64,000 nt of DNA, taken from assembly GCA_963703665.1 (NCBI GenBank), contig CAVPFB010000004.1, forward strand, positions 372,001-436,000. Direction: 5' to 3'. The stretch is from AP-15 sp963703665. GTDB lineage: Bacteria > Pseudomonadota > Alphaproteobacteria > ATCC43930 > CGMCC-115725. This document shows positions 26,673-35,372 of this stretch, piece by piece. Each line of letters starts with the position of its first letter. The first letter of the stretch is position 1. The position numbers were made by a program, and so were the translations under genes. A model generated the notes under the pieces. The model was not told where the DNA came from. It was given only the letters and a program-made list of their open reading frames with translations, and searched no databases.

Positions 26673-27031
26673 CCCTTCGCAGGCACGGGCTTCAGGCGGC
26701 GGTCGCCGCGGATTCGTGAGAGGCCAGCACGGCCTATCCGACCAGGCGGCCCGAACATTGTGGGGACGATGGCCTCACTATCCCGCCTCGCCGCACGAAG
26801 CATTGCAACACCGGAGCCGTCCGACGGACGGCCTTCGCCGAACCTCCGGCAGACACCCCTGTTCACTCTAAATTACACTTAACTTGCCATGACCATGCTT
26901 TAGGGTTACATTGCCTAGATAAGCGGCGTTAAGCGCACCAAATCCTCGACGGAATGCACTGAATGGGCAAACCCACGCCAATAAATCCGATTAAATCGGA
27001 TATGGCGGATCACCTGGGAGGAACCTAAAAA
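26673..27031. other. Intergenic region, AT-richer in its second half
   Basis: From about 26860 the composition becomes clearly AT-richer than the surroundings and continues so into the next gene. It holds an inverted repeat at 26985-27001 and a strong ribosome binding site (GGGAGGA) before the ATG at 27032. No other gene is supported. Confidence 0.5.
26985..27001. promoter_or_regulatory. Short inverted repeat upstream of the GloVer-type gene
   Basis: ATCCGATT, one base, AATCGGAT, 30 bases before the start codon of the following gene. The position fits an operator or a small leader hairpin near the ribosome binding site. No regulator is identified. Confidence 0.35.
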
Positions 27032-27970
27032 ATGACGAACTATACCGGAAGCCGCAATATATTAGAGAGTATCAAGGACAATTTGGGTGATTCCGCAACT
27101 GCTTCGGGAAATTTGGGGATCACTTTATTAGCAACGCTTGATAGTGCCGGGTCTGGCACCGCTTTCGAGGCGGTCAGCGGCAACTTGTTGGTCAAATATA
27201 GTTACGCAAATGGAACTTCCAGGAGTAATACCCTGCCATTGAATTTTTCCGTGCCAAGCTTCCCGTTCCAACTGGGGAATGTCTAGGTCAGCGAACAAAT
27301 ACCCGTATCAGTTCTGGGCGTAGAACTCGACCTCACATTGAGCAGCTCGGTCGGCAGCAATCAGGCAGTCATTTCCGAATATTTAACGGAGGCCATCAGC
27401 GGAACCTATCAATGAGTGACATTCTCCGGCACAGCCTCTGGTTCGGGTTCGCTACACCTCGTCCCCACGCTGACCACTCTGGTCAACTTCGAAGACACCA
27501 ACGGGTTCGCTCCTGATGAAGGTCTGATCACCGACGCTGCTGGAAACCTCTTCGGCACGACATATCTCGGTGGGGCGAATGGCGACGGGACGGTGTTCGA
27601 GATCAGCAAGATCAGCATCGGCTACGCCAGCACGCCGACAACCCTTGTCAGCTTCAACGCCGCCAGCGGGTTCGACCCTGAGGGCGGTCTGATCGCCGAT
27701 GCCGCCGGGGACCTGTTCGGCATGACAGGCGTCGGTGGGGCGAACGGCGATGGCACGGTGTTCGAGGTCGCGAAGACCGGCGGCAGCTACGCCAGGACGC
27801 CGACCACACTGGTCAGCTTTAAGCGTTCCGGCGGGTTCGACCCTGAGGCCGGTCTGATCGCTGACGCCGTCGGGGACATCTTCGGCACAACAGTCGGTGG
27901 TGGTGCGAACGACGGCACGGTGTTCGAGCTCGTGAAGAACGGCGGCAGCTACACTTTTATCACACTGGCA
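27032..27970 (+). pseudogene. GloVer-type tandem-repeat exported protein, two in-frame stops
   Basis: A single reading frame (same phase throughout) starts at ATG 27032 after GGGAGGA. It is interrupted by TAG at 27284-27286 and TGA at 27413-27415, yet coding character continues across both. The N-terminal 125 codons are an unrecognised domain without a clear signal peptide. From about 27464 there are three repeats of about 54 residues. Each follows TTLVSFN...GFDPEGGLIADAAGDLFGMT.GGANGDGTVFEV, the choice-of-anchor GloVer repeat (beta-propeller-like). Homology stops near 27955, just before the IS1182-type transposase. The base composition is AT-richer than its flanks at the 5' end. It is either dead or relies on suppression; death is more likely. 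Confidence 0.6.
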
Positions 27971-28050
27971 GCCTGTCGGATTGACGGTGGACCGAATCAT
28001 GATATTGGGTGGCATGATGGGGGACACCACCGGATTTGGCATGACGACCT

Positions 28051-29192
28051 ATGTGCGGTTTGACCCGTGACCAGCCCTTTCTGCTGCCGCCGGATGTGAA
28101 GGATTGGCTGCCGGCGGACGACATCGCGCATTTCATCGTGGCGGCGGTGGAGCGGGTGCGGTTGCGGGCGTTTCGCAGCAACCCTCGGCCCAGCGGTAAG
28201 CCGCAATACCATCCGCGGCTGATGCTGGCGCTGCTCGTCTACAGCTAGGCCAACAGCGTGTTCTCCTCGCGGCGGATCGAGCGGGCGACGTACCGTGACG
28301 TCGGCACTCGTTTTATCGCCGCCAACACGCACCCCGACCACGACACGATCGCCAGCTTTCGGCGAACCAACAAGCCGGCGTTCGAAGCGGCGTTTCTGCA
28401 GGTGCTGCTGCTGGCGCGCGAGATGGGGCTGTTGCGGCTGGGCACGGTGTCGATCAAGCCTGCCCCGGCGCAGGCCGGGGGGACCAAGATCGACGCCAAT
28501 GCTTCGAAGATCCGCTCGCTGCGCGGAGCCTGTCCGCGGGCCGGCCGTGGGCCGGACCCGTGGGACCGGGCGCAGGCGCTGCGCGCCAAGCTCGTCGCCG
28601 ACATCGCCGCGTTGACCGCCAAGGCCGAGGCGGCCGATGCCGAGGGCCTCGATCCGCAGGCGCTGCCGGCCGAGATCGCCCGGCGCGACGCCTTGAAGGG
28701 CAAGCTCGACATCGCCTGCGCCCGGCTGGAGGCGGAAGCCAAAGCACGGGCCGCGGCCGAGGGCCCGGAAGATGAGGTGCAGAAGGCGGCCGATGCGGCC
28801 AAGACGGGGCGGCGCGGCCGGCCGCCCAAACCGCCCGACGAGACGCCGCCGCCCGACCGGCAGACCAACCTGACCGATCCCAATTCGCAGCTGATGCGCA
28901 AGTCCAGGCGCACGACTTTCGCCCGCCGCCCGAGCCCAAGCCCGAGCGCCGCATCACCAAACCGTGGCGCCTGGCGATGAAGACCAAGTTGGAGAGCAAG
29001 TTGGAGAGCGAGGATGGCAAAGCCCGTTACAGAAAACGCAAACAGACTGTCGAGCCGGTCTTTGGCATCATCAAGAGCGCGATGGGGTTCACCCGCTTCC
29101 ACTGCCGCGGCGTGCAAAAAGTCGCCGCCGAGTGGCTGTTGATCGCCCTCGCCTACAACTGCCGCAGACTGCATAACCTGCGGCCGGCCTAA
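28051..29192 (+). pseudogene. IS1182-type transposase, inactivated (nonsense codon plus internal deletion)
   Basis: Frame from ATG 28051 reads LPPDVKDWLPADDIAHFIVAAVE, then PSGKPQYHPRLMLALLVYS. A TAG at 28246-28248 replaces the expected Tyr codon. It then continues ANSVFSSRRIERATYRDVG.RFIAANTHPDHDTIASFRR, with IDANASKIRSLR (the catalytic Asp region). After LMRKSRR a block of the catalytic core is missing. The C-terminal end resumes in another frame as KTKLES, EDGKARYRKRKQTVEPVFGIIKSAMGF to NCRRLHNL. A 12-base tandem duplication (AAGTTGGAGAGC twice, about 28985-29008) is present. Ends and target duplication were not identifiable. Confidence 0.8.
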
Positions 29193-29213
29193 ACTGGGCC
29201 AAGCGCGCAAATC

Positions 29214-30614
29214 TCACCTGTCACAGCACACCAACCCGACAACCTGATAGGCAAATGGCGTCATCAGCTCCCGCGCGTCGGGCAGGGTTTCCAATCGCTC
29301 GATTGTCGCCAATACGGCTTCCACATTTGCGTCGGAGAGCGGCTGCACGGCATTGCGCGCGCAGTCGCGGAACTTTGCCTCGACCTGAGCCTTCGTCAGT
29401 GGCTTCTGCGGCGACCCGATTGGATCGGTGGCATCGACGGCAACCGAGCGCCCGTCGGTCGTTTGCACCCGGATGCTGAGCGACCCTTGCGGTCTGCCAT
29501 CCTGGGCGACGCCGGCGATGCGATCGGCCAGATCGAGAACAGCGGCGTCGCCGAGACCTTCGACCTCCGCTATGCCGACCTTGCCGTGCACCAGGGCGGT
29601 GGCGACCAGAAACGGTTGGGCGAACTGTGCTTCTACCACCTGGGTGGGGCGGCGCTTCGCTGGGCCGCGGTCGAACTGGTCACCGTGCCCGGCGGGGTCT
29701 GCCTCTATCGTCACCGAGGCAATGTCGTCGGGCCGCTCGATTGCGAGCCGCCCTCTTGCCATCAGCGCGGCATCGATCGCCGCATGCATCGGCCGCCCGC
29801 AGGGATAGGGCTTAAAGCTCAGCGCCTCGCCGCGGAACGCCGTGCCCAGATCCCGCAGCAGCACCGAGATGTCATATCCGTTCGGCTGATAGAGCTCGAA
29901 GAAGCCAAAACGGCCATCGAATATATTATGCGCCCCGGTGAACCCGGTCTGCGCCAAAACCGCCGAGAAAACGCCCGCGCTTGCCGCCTGGCCGGCCTGC
30001 AGGCGCTTGGTCAGCGCTCCGTCCAGAATGCATTGACGATTGCCGGCGGCATGGCTGTAGGCGATCCCGAACGCGTCCAGTATTTGCTCCGGTGCGAGGC
30101 CGATCAGCTTGCCTGCCGCCGCTGCGGCGCCGAATACCCCGATCGCCGCGGTGCGATGCCAGCCTCGATCGAGCGTGCTCGCGAGCGCGATGCGGCACGA
30201 AACATCGAGCCCCAGCGCCACGGCCAACAGGATATCCTGCCCGGTGACGCCGTCGAGGCTATCGCACATCGCCAGCACCGCGCCCAACACGGAGACACCG
30301 GGGTGGATCGATCCGCCGGTATCCAGCGTGTCGTCGAAATCGAGCGCATGACCCATGCTGGCGTTCAGCAGTGCCGCTTGTGGTGCCGGCAAGCGGATCG
30401 CGCGCAGCAAGACGCGGCTTTCCGGCAACCCGCCCCAGCGCGAGATCACCGCAAAAAGCTCGCCGATCCCGGGCGAGCCGCTGCCGCCGAGCATGCAGCC
30501 AAACGTGTCGAGAATATCGCGACGGGCGGATTCGACGGCGCTCGCCGGCAAATCCGCATAGCCCGTGCGGCAAACATGCTGAGCCAGGCGCCAAGCAGGG
30601 TCGTCCGTCATCAT
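29214..30614 (-). CDS. MmgE/PrpD family protein
   Basis: 466 residues. Typical family features: ESARRDILDTFGCMLGGSGSPG at the start, then HALDFDDTLDTGGSIHPGVSVLGAVLA, then GWHRTAAIGVFGAAAAAGKLIGL, then FKPYPCGRPMHAAIDAALMARG. The family contains 2-methylcitrate dehydratase PrpD, cis-aconitate decarboxylase and many proteins of unknown substrate. No prpB/prpC gene is near, so a methylcitrate role is not supported. It is divergent from a GMC oxidoreductase, 238 bases apart, and may share a catabolic role with it. Confidence 0.88.
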   Translation of the reverse strand: MMTDDPAWRLAQHVCRTGYADLPASAVESARRDILDTFGCMLGGSGSPGIGELFAVISRWGGLPESRVLLRAIRLPAPQAALLNASMGHALDFDDTLDTGGSIHPGVSVLGAVLAMCDSLDGVTGQDILLAVALGLDVSCRIALASTLDRGWHRTAAIGVFGAAAAAGKLIGLAPEQILDAFGIAYSHAAGNRQCILDGALTKRLQAGQAASAGVFSAVLAQTGFTGAHNIFDGRFGFFELYQPNGYDISVLLRDLGTAFRGEALSFKPYPCGRPMHAAIDAALMARGRLAIERPDDIASVTIEADPAGHGDQFDRGPAKRRPTQVVEAQFAQPFLVATALVHGKVGIAEVEGLGDAAVLDLADRIAGVAQDGRPQGSLSIRVQTTDGRSVAVDATDPIGSPQKPLTKAQVEAKFRDCARNAVQPLSDANVEAVLATIERLETLPDARELMTPFAYQVVGLVCCDR

Positions 30615-30852
30615 CTCCTCCGGCCAGCCGGCTGATCGGCTGCCACTCTACAGGAGCGCGAACGAAGCAGCGGCATTCGTTCGGCGAGGCGCAGGAAGTG
30701 CCGGGCTTGATCGCCCCTCGAAGCCCGGCATAGTGCCTGACCAGCGGACATCGAGGCCGCGGGCCGGCGCGAGGTCAACCGTTCTTGGGGAGGTGACCGC
30801 CTCGGCCTGGTCTTGCAAACCCGGCCTGCCGGCCGGCGCGGGAGCACCAGAC

Positions 30853-32454
30853 ATGCAAACCTACGATTACATTGTCGTCGGCGCCGGGTCGGCCGGTGCG
30901 GCCGTCGCGAACCGGCTGTCGGCAGACCCGCGCAACCAGGTGCTGCTGCTCGAAGCCGGGCGGGCGAGCCATCCCTGGTCCCCCATTCCGATCGGAATGG
31001 CCCGGCTGATCGCCAATCCCGCGGCCAACTGGCTTTATTCCTCCGAGCCCGAGGCGAGCACCAATGGCCGCCGGATCCCGGTGCCGCGCGGCAAACTGCT
31101 GGGCGGCTCCAGCTCGATTAACGGAATGGTGTTTGTCCGCGGCCAGGCCCAGGACTTCGATACCTGGGCGCAGTTGGGCAACCGGGGCTGGAGCTACACA
31201 GACGTACTGCCTTTCTTCAAGCGCATGGAAAGCTATGCCGGCGCGGGCGACGGTGCCTTTCGCGGCCGCGAGGGCCCGTTGCGCGTCACCAACCCGGAAC
31301 CGCGCGATCCACTGTTCGCGACAATCATCAAGGCGGCGGCGCAGGTCGGCATCCGGCACAACCCGGATTACAACGGCGCCAGCCAAGAAGGCATCGCGAT
31401 GAGCCAGGCGACGATTGCCGGCGGCCGACGCATGAGCACGGCGCGGTGCTATCTCGATCCGGTCCGCAAGCGCCGGAACCTCTCTATCGAGACCGAGGCC
31501 TTGACCGAGGGGCTCATGCTCGACGGCAAGCGCTGCACCGGTGTGCGCTACTCCGTTGCCGGCGATGTGCGCGAGGCCAGCGCGTCGCGCGAGGTGGTCG
31601 TCAGCGCCGGCACGATCAACTCGCCGCAGTTGCTGGAACTGTCCGGCATCGGCCAGCCCGAGCGCCTGCGCGATCTCGGCATCGAGGTGCGCCATGCCTT
31701 GCCCGGCGTCGGCGAAAACCTGCGCGACCATTATGTGCCGCGCACCCGCTGGCTGATCGGCAAAAAGGGGATCGCCTTCAACGATCGGTTGCATGGCCTC
31801 GGCCTGGCGCATCAGACGCTGCGCTACGCGGTGTTGCGGCAGGGCCTGCTGGCCATGACGGGCGCCCCGCTGCGCGCGTTCGTATGCTCACGCGAGGGCC
31901 TGGAGGCGCCGGACCTGATGCTCGGCTGGATCCCGATGCTGACCGAGCCCAGCCCAAAGGGCCCCAAGATCTCCCGACAATCGGGTCTCACCCTCTATGC
32001 CCACCCGATGCGCCCGGAGAGCAAAGGGCATATTCACATCACCGCCGCCGATCCGCGCCGGCCGCCCGCGATCAACTTCAATTTTCTGTCGTCGCCGCCC
32101 GATGCGGAGCTGACGGTGCGCGCGGTCCGCATCGCCCGCGCGATCATGACGGCTCCCGCCATGGCCGCCTTTCAGGTGAGCGAAGTCGCGCCCGGCGTCG
32201 ATCGGACCACCGATGACGAACTCCTGGACTGGGTGAAAAAGGCGGCGGAAACCACCTACCATCCGGTCGGGACCTGCAAGATGGGGTCCGACCCGATGGC
32301 GGTCGTCGATGCCCAGCTTCGCGTCCACGGCATTGCCGGCCTGCGGGTCGCCGATGCCTCTATCATGCCGACCCTGACATCGGGAAACACCAATGCGCCG
32401 TCGATCATGATTGGTGAAAAGGCCGCGGACCTGGTGCTGAATACCGCAAGCTGA
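30853..32454 (+). CDS. GMC-family FAD-dependent oxidoreductase, copy 2
   Basis: ATG 30853 (GGAG nine bases upstream); the in-frame codons back to 30733 are not family-like. 533 residues. FAD-binding YIVVGAGSAGAAVANRLS, signature PRGKLLGGSSSINGMVFVRG, second signature SAGTINSPQLLELSGIG, catalytic His and Asn in YHPVGTCKMG and GNTNAPSIMIGEKAADLV. The same subfamily as the gene at 25053 but clearly diverged. Substrate unknown; an alcohol or choline-type compound is likely. It may act with the divergent MmgE/PrpD protein. Confidence 0.91.
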   Translation: MQTYDYIVVGAGSAGAAVANRLSADPRNQVLLLEAGRASHPWSPIPIGMARLIANPAANWLYSSEPEASTNGRRIPVPRGKLLGGSSSINGMVFVRGQAQDFDTWAQLGNRGWSYTDVLPFFKRMESYAGAGDGAFRGREGPLRVTNPEPRDPLFATIIKAAAQVGIRHNPDYNGASQEGIAMSQATIAGGRRMSTARCYLDPVRKRRNLSIETEALTEGLMLDGKRCTGVRYSVAGDVREASASREVVVSAGTINSPQLLELSGIGQPERLRDLGIEVRHALPGVGENLRDHYVPRTRWLIGKKGIAFNDRLHGLGLAHQTLRYAVLRQGLLAMTGAPLRAFVCSREGLEAPDLMLGWIPMLTEPSPKGPKISRQSGLTLYAHPMRPESKGHIHITAADPRRPPAINFNFLSSPPDAELTVRAVRIARAIMTAPAMAAFQVSEVAPGVDRTTDDELLDWVKKAAETTYHPVGTCKMGSDPMAVVDAQLRVHGIAGLRVADASIMPTLTSGNTNAPSIMIGEKAADLVLNTAS

Positions 32455-32486
32455 CCATCCGATCGTGACCTGCCGGCCGAAGATGC

Positions 32487-32989
32487 CCGGCACGCGCCAA
32501 TATCCCGAGACGCCATCGCCGAAACGCTCGACCAGGGAATCAACCACGTCGGCATTTCAGATGCGCCCGTAGCGGAGACCGGTGGCGGCGCGGAGTTCGA
32601 CATCGCCATCCTGGCCCGAGACCAGGAGCTTCACGTCTTCGACCCCGCGGGTGAAGCGCAGGTTGAAGTCGAGGCAGTCGGCAATGATCGGGGCTCGGCA
32701 ATCTGCTGTCGCGGAAGTAGGACGCCGGGGAGGGCATCGATGCGAGCGAGCAGAGCTGTCCGAATGACCAATGCGTCGGCGCGGCCTGGGTCCCGTCGCG
32801 GGCGCCGATCAGCAATCCCAGGTGATCTTCGGCGGCCGGGAACAATTCGAGCTCGCGGGTGCTGACGACTTTCGACCGGCTGGTCTGCCGCGACAGGGCG
32901 GCGAAGGCCTGCAATTCGGTCAGGGACGTAAAACGCTGATCGGCCGGACGCGACGCCCATTGCCGGTGCACCTGAGTAAGCGTGGTCAT
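32487..32989 (-). pseudogene. DUF932 (phage/plasmid-type) protein, N-terminal fragment
   Basis: ATG 32989 with AGGAG upstream begins MTTLTQVHRQWASRPADQRFTSL, then HWSFGQLCSLASMPSPASYFRD, the N-terminus of DUF932 proteins found on plasmids and integrative elements. The frame is then lost near 32690. In another frame ADCLDFNLRF, KLLVSGQDGDVELRAATGLRYGRI continues, followed by TGA (32557-32559) where TGG is expected, and NADVVDSLVERFGDG. Homology ends around RVPG (about 32487), where unrelated sequence begins. Function of DUF932 is unknown. The gene is dead. Confidence 0.7.
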
Positions 32990-33265
32990 GGTGTTTAACT
33001 CCTATTCAGATCAGGAGGGGGCGGGTTGCCCGCTCCTGACGCCTCGCCCCTCACAAGCTGCTGCTCGTGAGGGGGGAGGCCGTGCTGGTGGGAGCAGCCG
33101 CAGGGATTAAACTCAGCCTGAAGCTGAGCCCATCTCGTCTGACAGGACTCCGACAGAGGCCGTGCCCGAAACCGCTCCTGCCGGTGGTCCCGGGCACGAT
33201 CGCGATGGCCTGATGGCTCCGACGCCCGACGCCCCCTCAACGTCTGCTGAGAGGGCGGGGCGGGT

Positions 33266-33610
33266 TATTCGTCGTCGGTGAACTTGGCAGGGATCTCGAG
33301 CAGCGGGCCGGTCTCGGCCTCATTCTCGTAAAGAAATCCGCTGAGGCCGTACCCGGGAACTCCGAAACTGGGATCGAGGGCCGATCGCGCCGCAGGATGA
33401 TGTCGCCGGCGACGAGTTCGAGGCTGTCGGGGATCACCTTAACGTTGGTGACCGCAGTCTTGCGAGCGTTGTCGCTGTCCATCTCCTGGGTATCCCAGGC
33501 GATATCGTCGCTCACCGCCATCGCACAGGCCGCATCGAGGGTTTCGGCCTCGACGACAATGTGCTGGCACATCGGCACCAGGTACTGGCGCTCGTCACAT
33601 ATTTGGGCAT
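33266..33610 (-). pseudogene. Small acidic plasmid-type protein, frameshifted
   Basis: ATG 33610 with GGAG eight bases upstream gives MPKYVTS. The coding then shifts frame to RQYLVPMCQHIVVEAETLDAACAMAVSDDIAWDTQEMD, TAVTNVKVIPDSLE. After RRDRPS it shifts again to SFGVPGYGLSGFLYENEAETGPLLEIPAKFTDDE and TAA. Corrected length is about 115 residues. It resembles small uncharacterised proteins that accompany DUF932 genes on alphaproteobacterial plasmids and islands (from memory). No activity can be assigned. Confidence 0.5.
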
Positions 33611-33682
33611 CGGGGATTCTCCGGTTGGATGTTCCAACGCCCCGACCCCCGCCAACTCCTGTGAGCGGGCGTGTGGTGGGGC

Positions 33683-33985
33683 TCAGCCGGCGCCGAATGG
33701 CTTCAGGCCAAGCTCGGCGAGGCATTCCTTGCAGGCGGCCTCATCGGCGATGTAGCGCTCGAGTGCGTACCCGGCGACACCGCAGATCGAGGCGAACTGG
33801 TAGACCATCAGCCGGATCGCCGGATCGTGGCAGATCTTCTTGGTGCCGATGTTCCCGTGCTCGCGGATCTCGCGACAGGCCGCGGCGATCGACAGCGCGA
33901 TGCCGCTCGGGTTGCAGGCGCCAGGATCAAGAATCGCCAGCGCGTCACGAAAGCGGGTGCCGTGGGGGCGTTTTGCTTCAGACAT
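33683..33985 (-). CDS. Small plasmid-type protein of unknown function
   Basis: ATG 33985 with GGAGA upstream, 100 residues: MSEAKRPHGTRFRDALAILD, then GIALSIAAACREIREHGNIGT, then ICHDPAIRLMVYQFASICG, ending ACKECLAELGLKPFGAG. Intact frame, soluble, no recognised domain. It sits upstream of, and in line with, the small acidic and DUF932 genes, so all three look like one former transcription unit of a mobile element. Confidence 0.55.
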   Translation of the reverse strand: MSEAKRPHGTRFRDALAILDPGACNPSGIALSIAAACREIREHGNIGTKKICHDPAIRLMVYQFASICGVAGYALERYIADEAACKECLAELGLKPFGAG

Positions 33986-34039
33986 GAGTGATGTCTCCGT
34001 CAGGGCGGGGGGTGCTCCTGACGGCGGAGCCCGACGCAC

Positions 34040-34343
34040 TGCTGCGCGTCGAGCTCAATACAATTTTCGGAGTACTTAGCGCCGGGTCACTTCCTCCGCC
34101 GCTTGTCCACAACAGATATGGTTATGGTACAAGTAATTGCAAGGGATAGATCCTAAATTGCATGTAAGCATGATGGTTAAGCGTCCAGAATATCTGTGCC
34201 TGTCAGAGCGTAGGTCGTGAACTCTACCGGTTTGCACCGATGGAGGTCTGCAAAGGAATGGTGAATGGACCTTCGCCGGAGCGCGCGGTAACAACCAGGA
34301 CGCGCCGGAAACAGCCGTTCGCGTGCTCGATTGGCGGCCAGGT
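34040..34343. other. Intergenic region with nothing recognisable
   Basis: Three hundred bases, AT-richer than the average of the window around 34100-34220. No open frame with a ribosome binding site, no terminator and no repeat could be supported. Confidence 0.4.
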
Positions 34344-35249
34344 TCAGGGTTTGGCCGGGCCGCCTGGCGTTTTTGATGTGGTCGGGGTCGCGGCGTGGCC
34401 CTTCTCAAGGACCTTCACGATTTTGGTGGTCGTGCCCCGATTGTCGAATTCGATGTGGACCAAGTAGACGCCGCTTGCGTCTTTCCCGCGATAATCCCAG
34501 CTCTCGGGTATATCCTCGTCCTCGTCGCCTGCGTCGGTGCGCCAGGGCTCCCCGAGCAGCGCCGCTACCTGTTTCTCGGTAGTACGGCCGGGGACCACCG
34601 AGGCAAGGGTTTTTGCGCTGAACTCTTGCTGCACCCCGAGCTCGGTCGAGGTCGGCGCGGGGAGGCGCTCCAGGCTGATCAGATCGGCCTTTCCCAGGAT
34701 CAGCTCCCCGTCATGGTGGGCAGGCCCCTGGGTCTGGTGCGGGATGAAGTACCGGAGGTCTCGAAGCTTGACGGCGATGTCGACGCCGGCGGCGTGATCG
34801 ATCGTCACCGGCGTCGTCTGGTAGATAAGCACATACCCGGCGGGACCAAACCAGCTCCACGTAACCGTCGGCGTCTCGGCCAACATGCCTCCGGCGCCGC
34901 CGCTCCGGTCGCGGGAGGTCGCGCCGAGCGATGCCTCGAGCTGAGCAAAAGTTTTCTTCGCCGGCTGCGCTGGAAGGAGTTGGACCGGAACCGTAATGCT
35001 GAGCGTGTAGCGGCCGGCCGCCATTTTCGGACAAGACCCTATCAGGGCCCGATCCCCCGCGGGCTGCTTCAAATCCTGCGCCAGCGCAACCGCGCACGAG
35101 GTGCACGCCGCGGATTCTCCGTCGGACGTGCATTTCCCTTGCAGGATCAGCGGTTCGCCGGCTGCCTGTGGCGCGCCCTGCGCCGCGACCAGCGGCACGC
35201 TGAGCGCCGCCGCGCCGATCAGAAGCAATGCAAAATTCTGCACCTTCAC
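34344..35249 (-). CDS. Exported protein with a BamE/SmpA-like C-terminal domain
   Basis: GTG 35249 gives a clean signal peptide MKVQNFALLLIGAAALSVPLVAAQ; a TTG at 35270 is the alternative. About 300 residues. The N-terminal part has Cys residues in GKCTSDGESAACTSC and SCP, possibly disulfide-bonded. The C-terminal 80 residues resemble the BamE/SmpA fold: VVPGRTTEKQVAALLGEPWRTD, then SWDYRGKDASGVYLVHIEFDNRGTTTKIVKVLE. The tail is Thr/Pro-rich. It lies downstream of a secreted LVIVD-repeat protein, separated by a strong hairpin. The function is unknown; it is predicted periplasmic. Confidence 0.6.
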   Translation of the reverse strand: MKVQNFALLLIGAAALSVPLVAAQGAPQAAGEPLILQGKCTSDGESAACTSCAVALAQDLKQPAGDRALIGSCPKMAAGRYTLSITVPVQLLPAQPAKKTFAQLEASLGATSRDRSGGAGGMLAETPTVTWSWFGPAGYVLIYQTTPVTIDHAAGVDIAVKLRDLRYFIPHQTQGPAHHDGELILGKADLISLERLPAPTSTELGVQQEFSAKTLASVVPGRTTEKQVAALLGEPWRTDAGDEDEDIPESWDYRGKDASGVYLVHIEFDNRGTTTKIVKVLEKGHAATPTTSKTPGGPAKP

Positions 35250-35297
35250 CGCTCCGAAATGCGTCAGCAATCGCCAAGCTCTATCGGAAATGAGCGG

Positions 35298-35354
35298 CTG
35301 ACGGGGCCCCGCCGAAGCTGCCGCAAGGACAAGCTTCGGGCGCGGCCCCGTCAG
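35298..35354. repeat. Long imperfect hairpin between two secreted-protein genes
   Basis: Outer arms CTGACGGGGCC (35298-35308) and GGCCCCGTCAG (35344-35354) pair perfectly, and inside them CCGAAGCT pairs with AGCTTCGG. No T-run follows on either strand, so it is not a standard intrinsic terminator. It may be an mRNA-stabilising or processing hairpin between the LVIVD gene and the BamE-like gene. Confidence 0.6.
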
Positions 35355-35372
35355 CCCGCGCAGGACGATCCA

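Noticed and set aside
27032..27970. Stop-codon reassignment or programmed readthrough in the GloVer-type gene
   Set aside because: TAG and TGA end many intact genes in the window normally; decay next to an IS is simpler.
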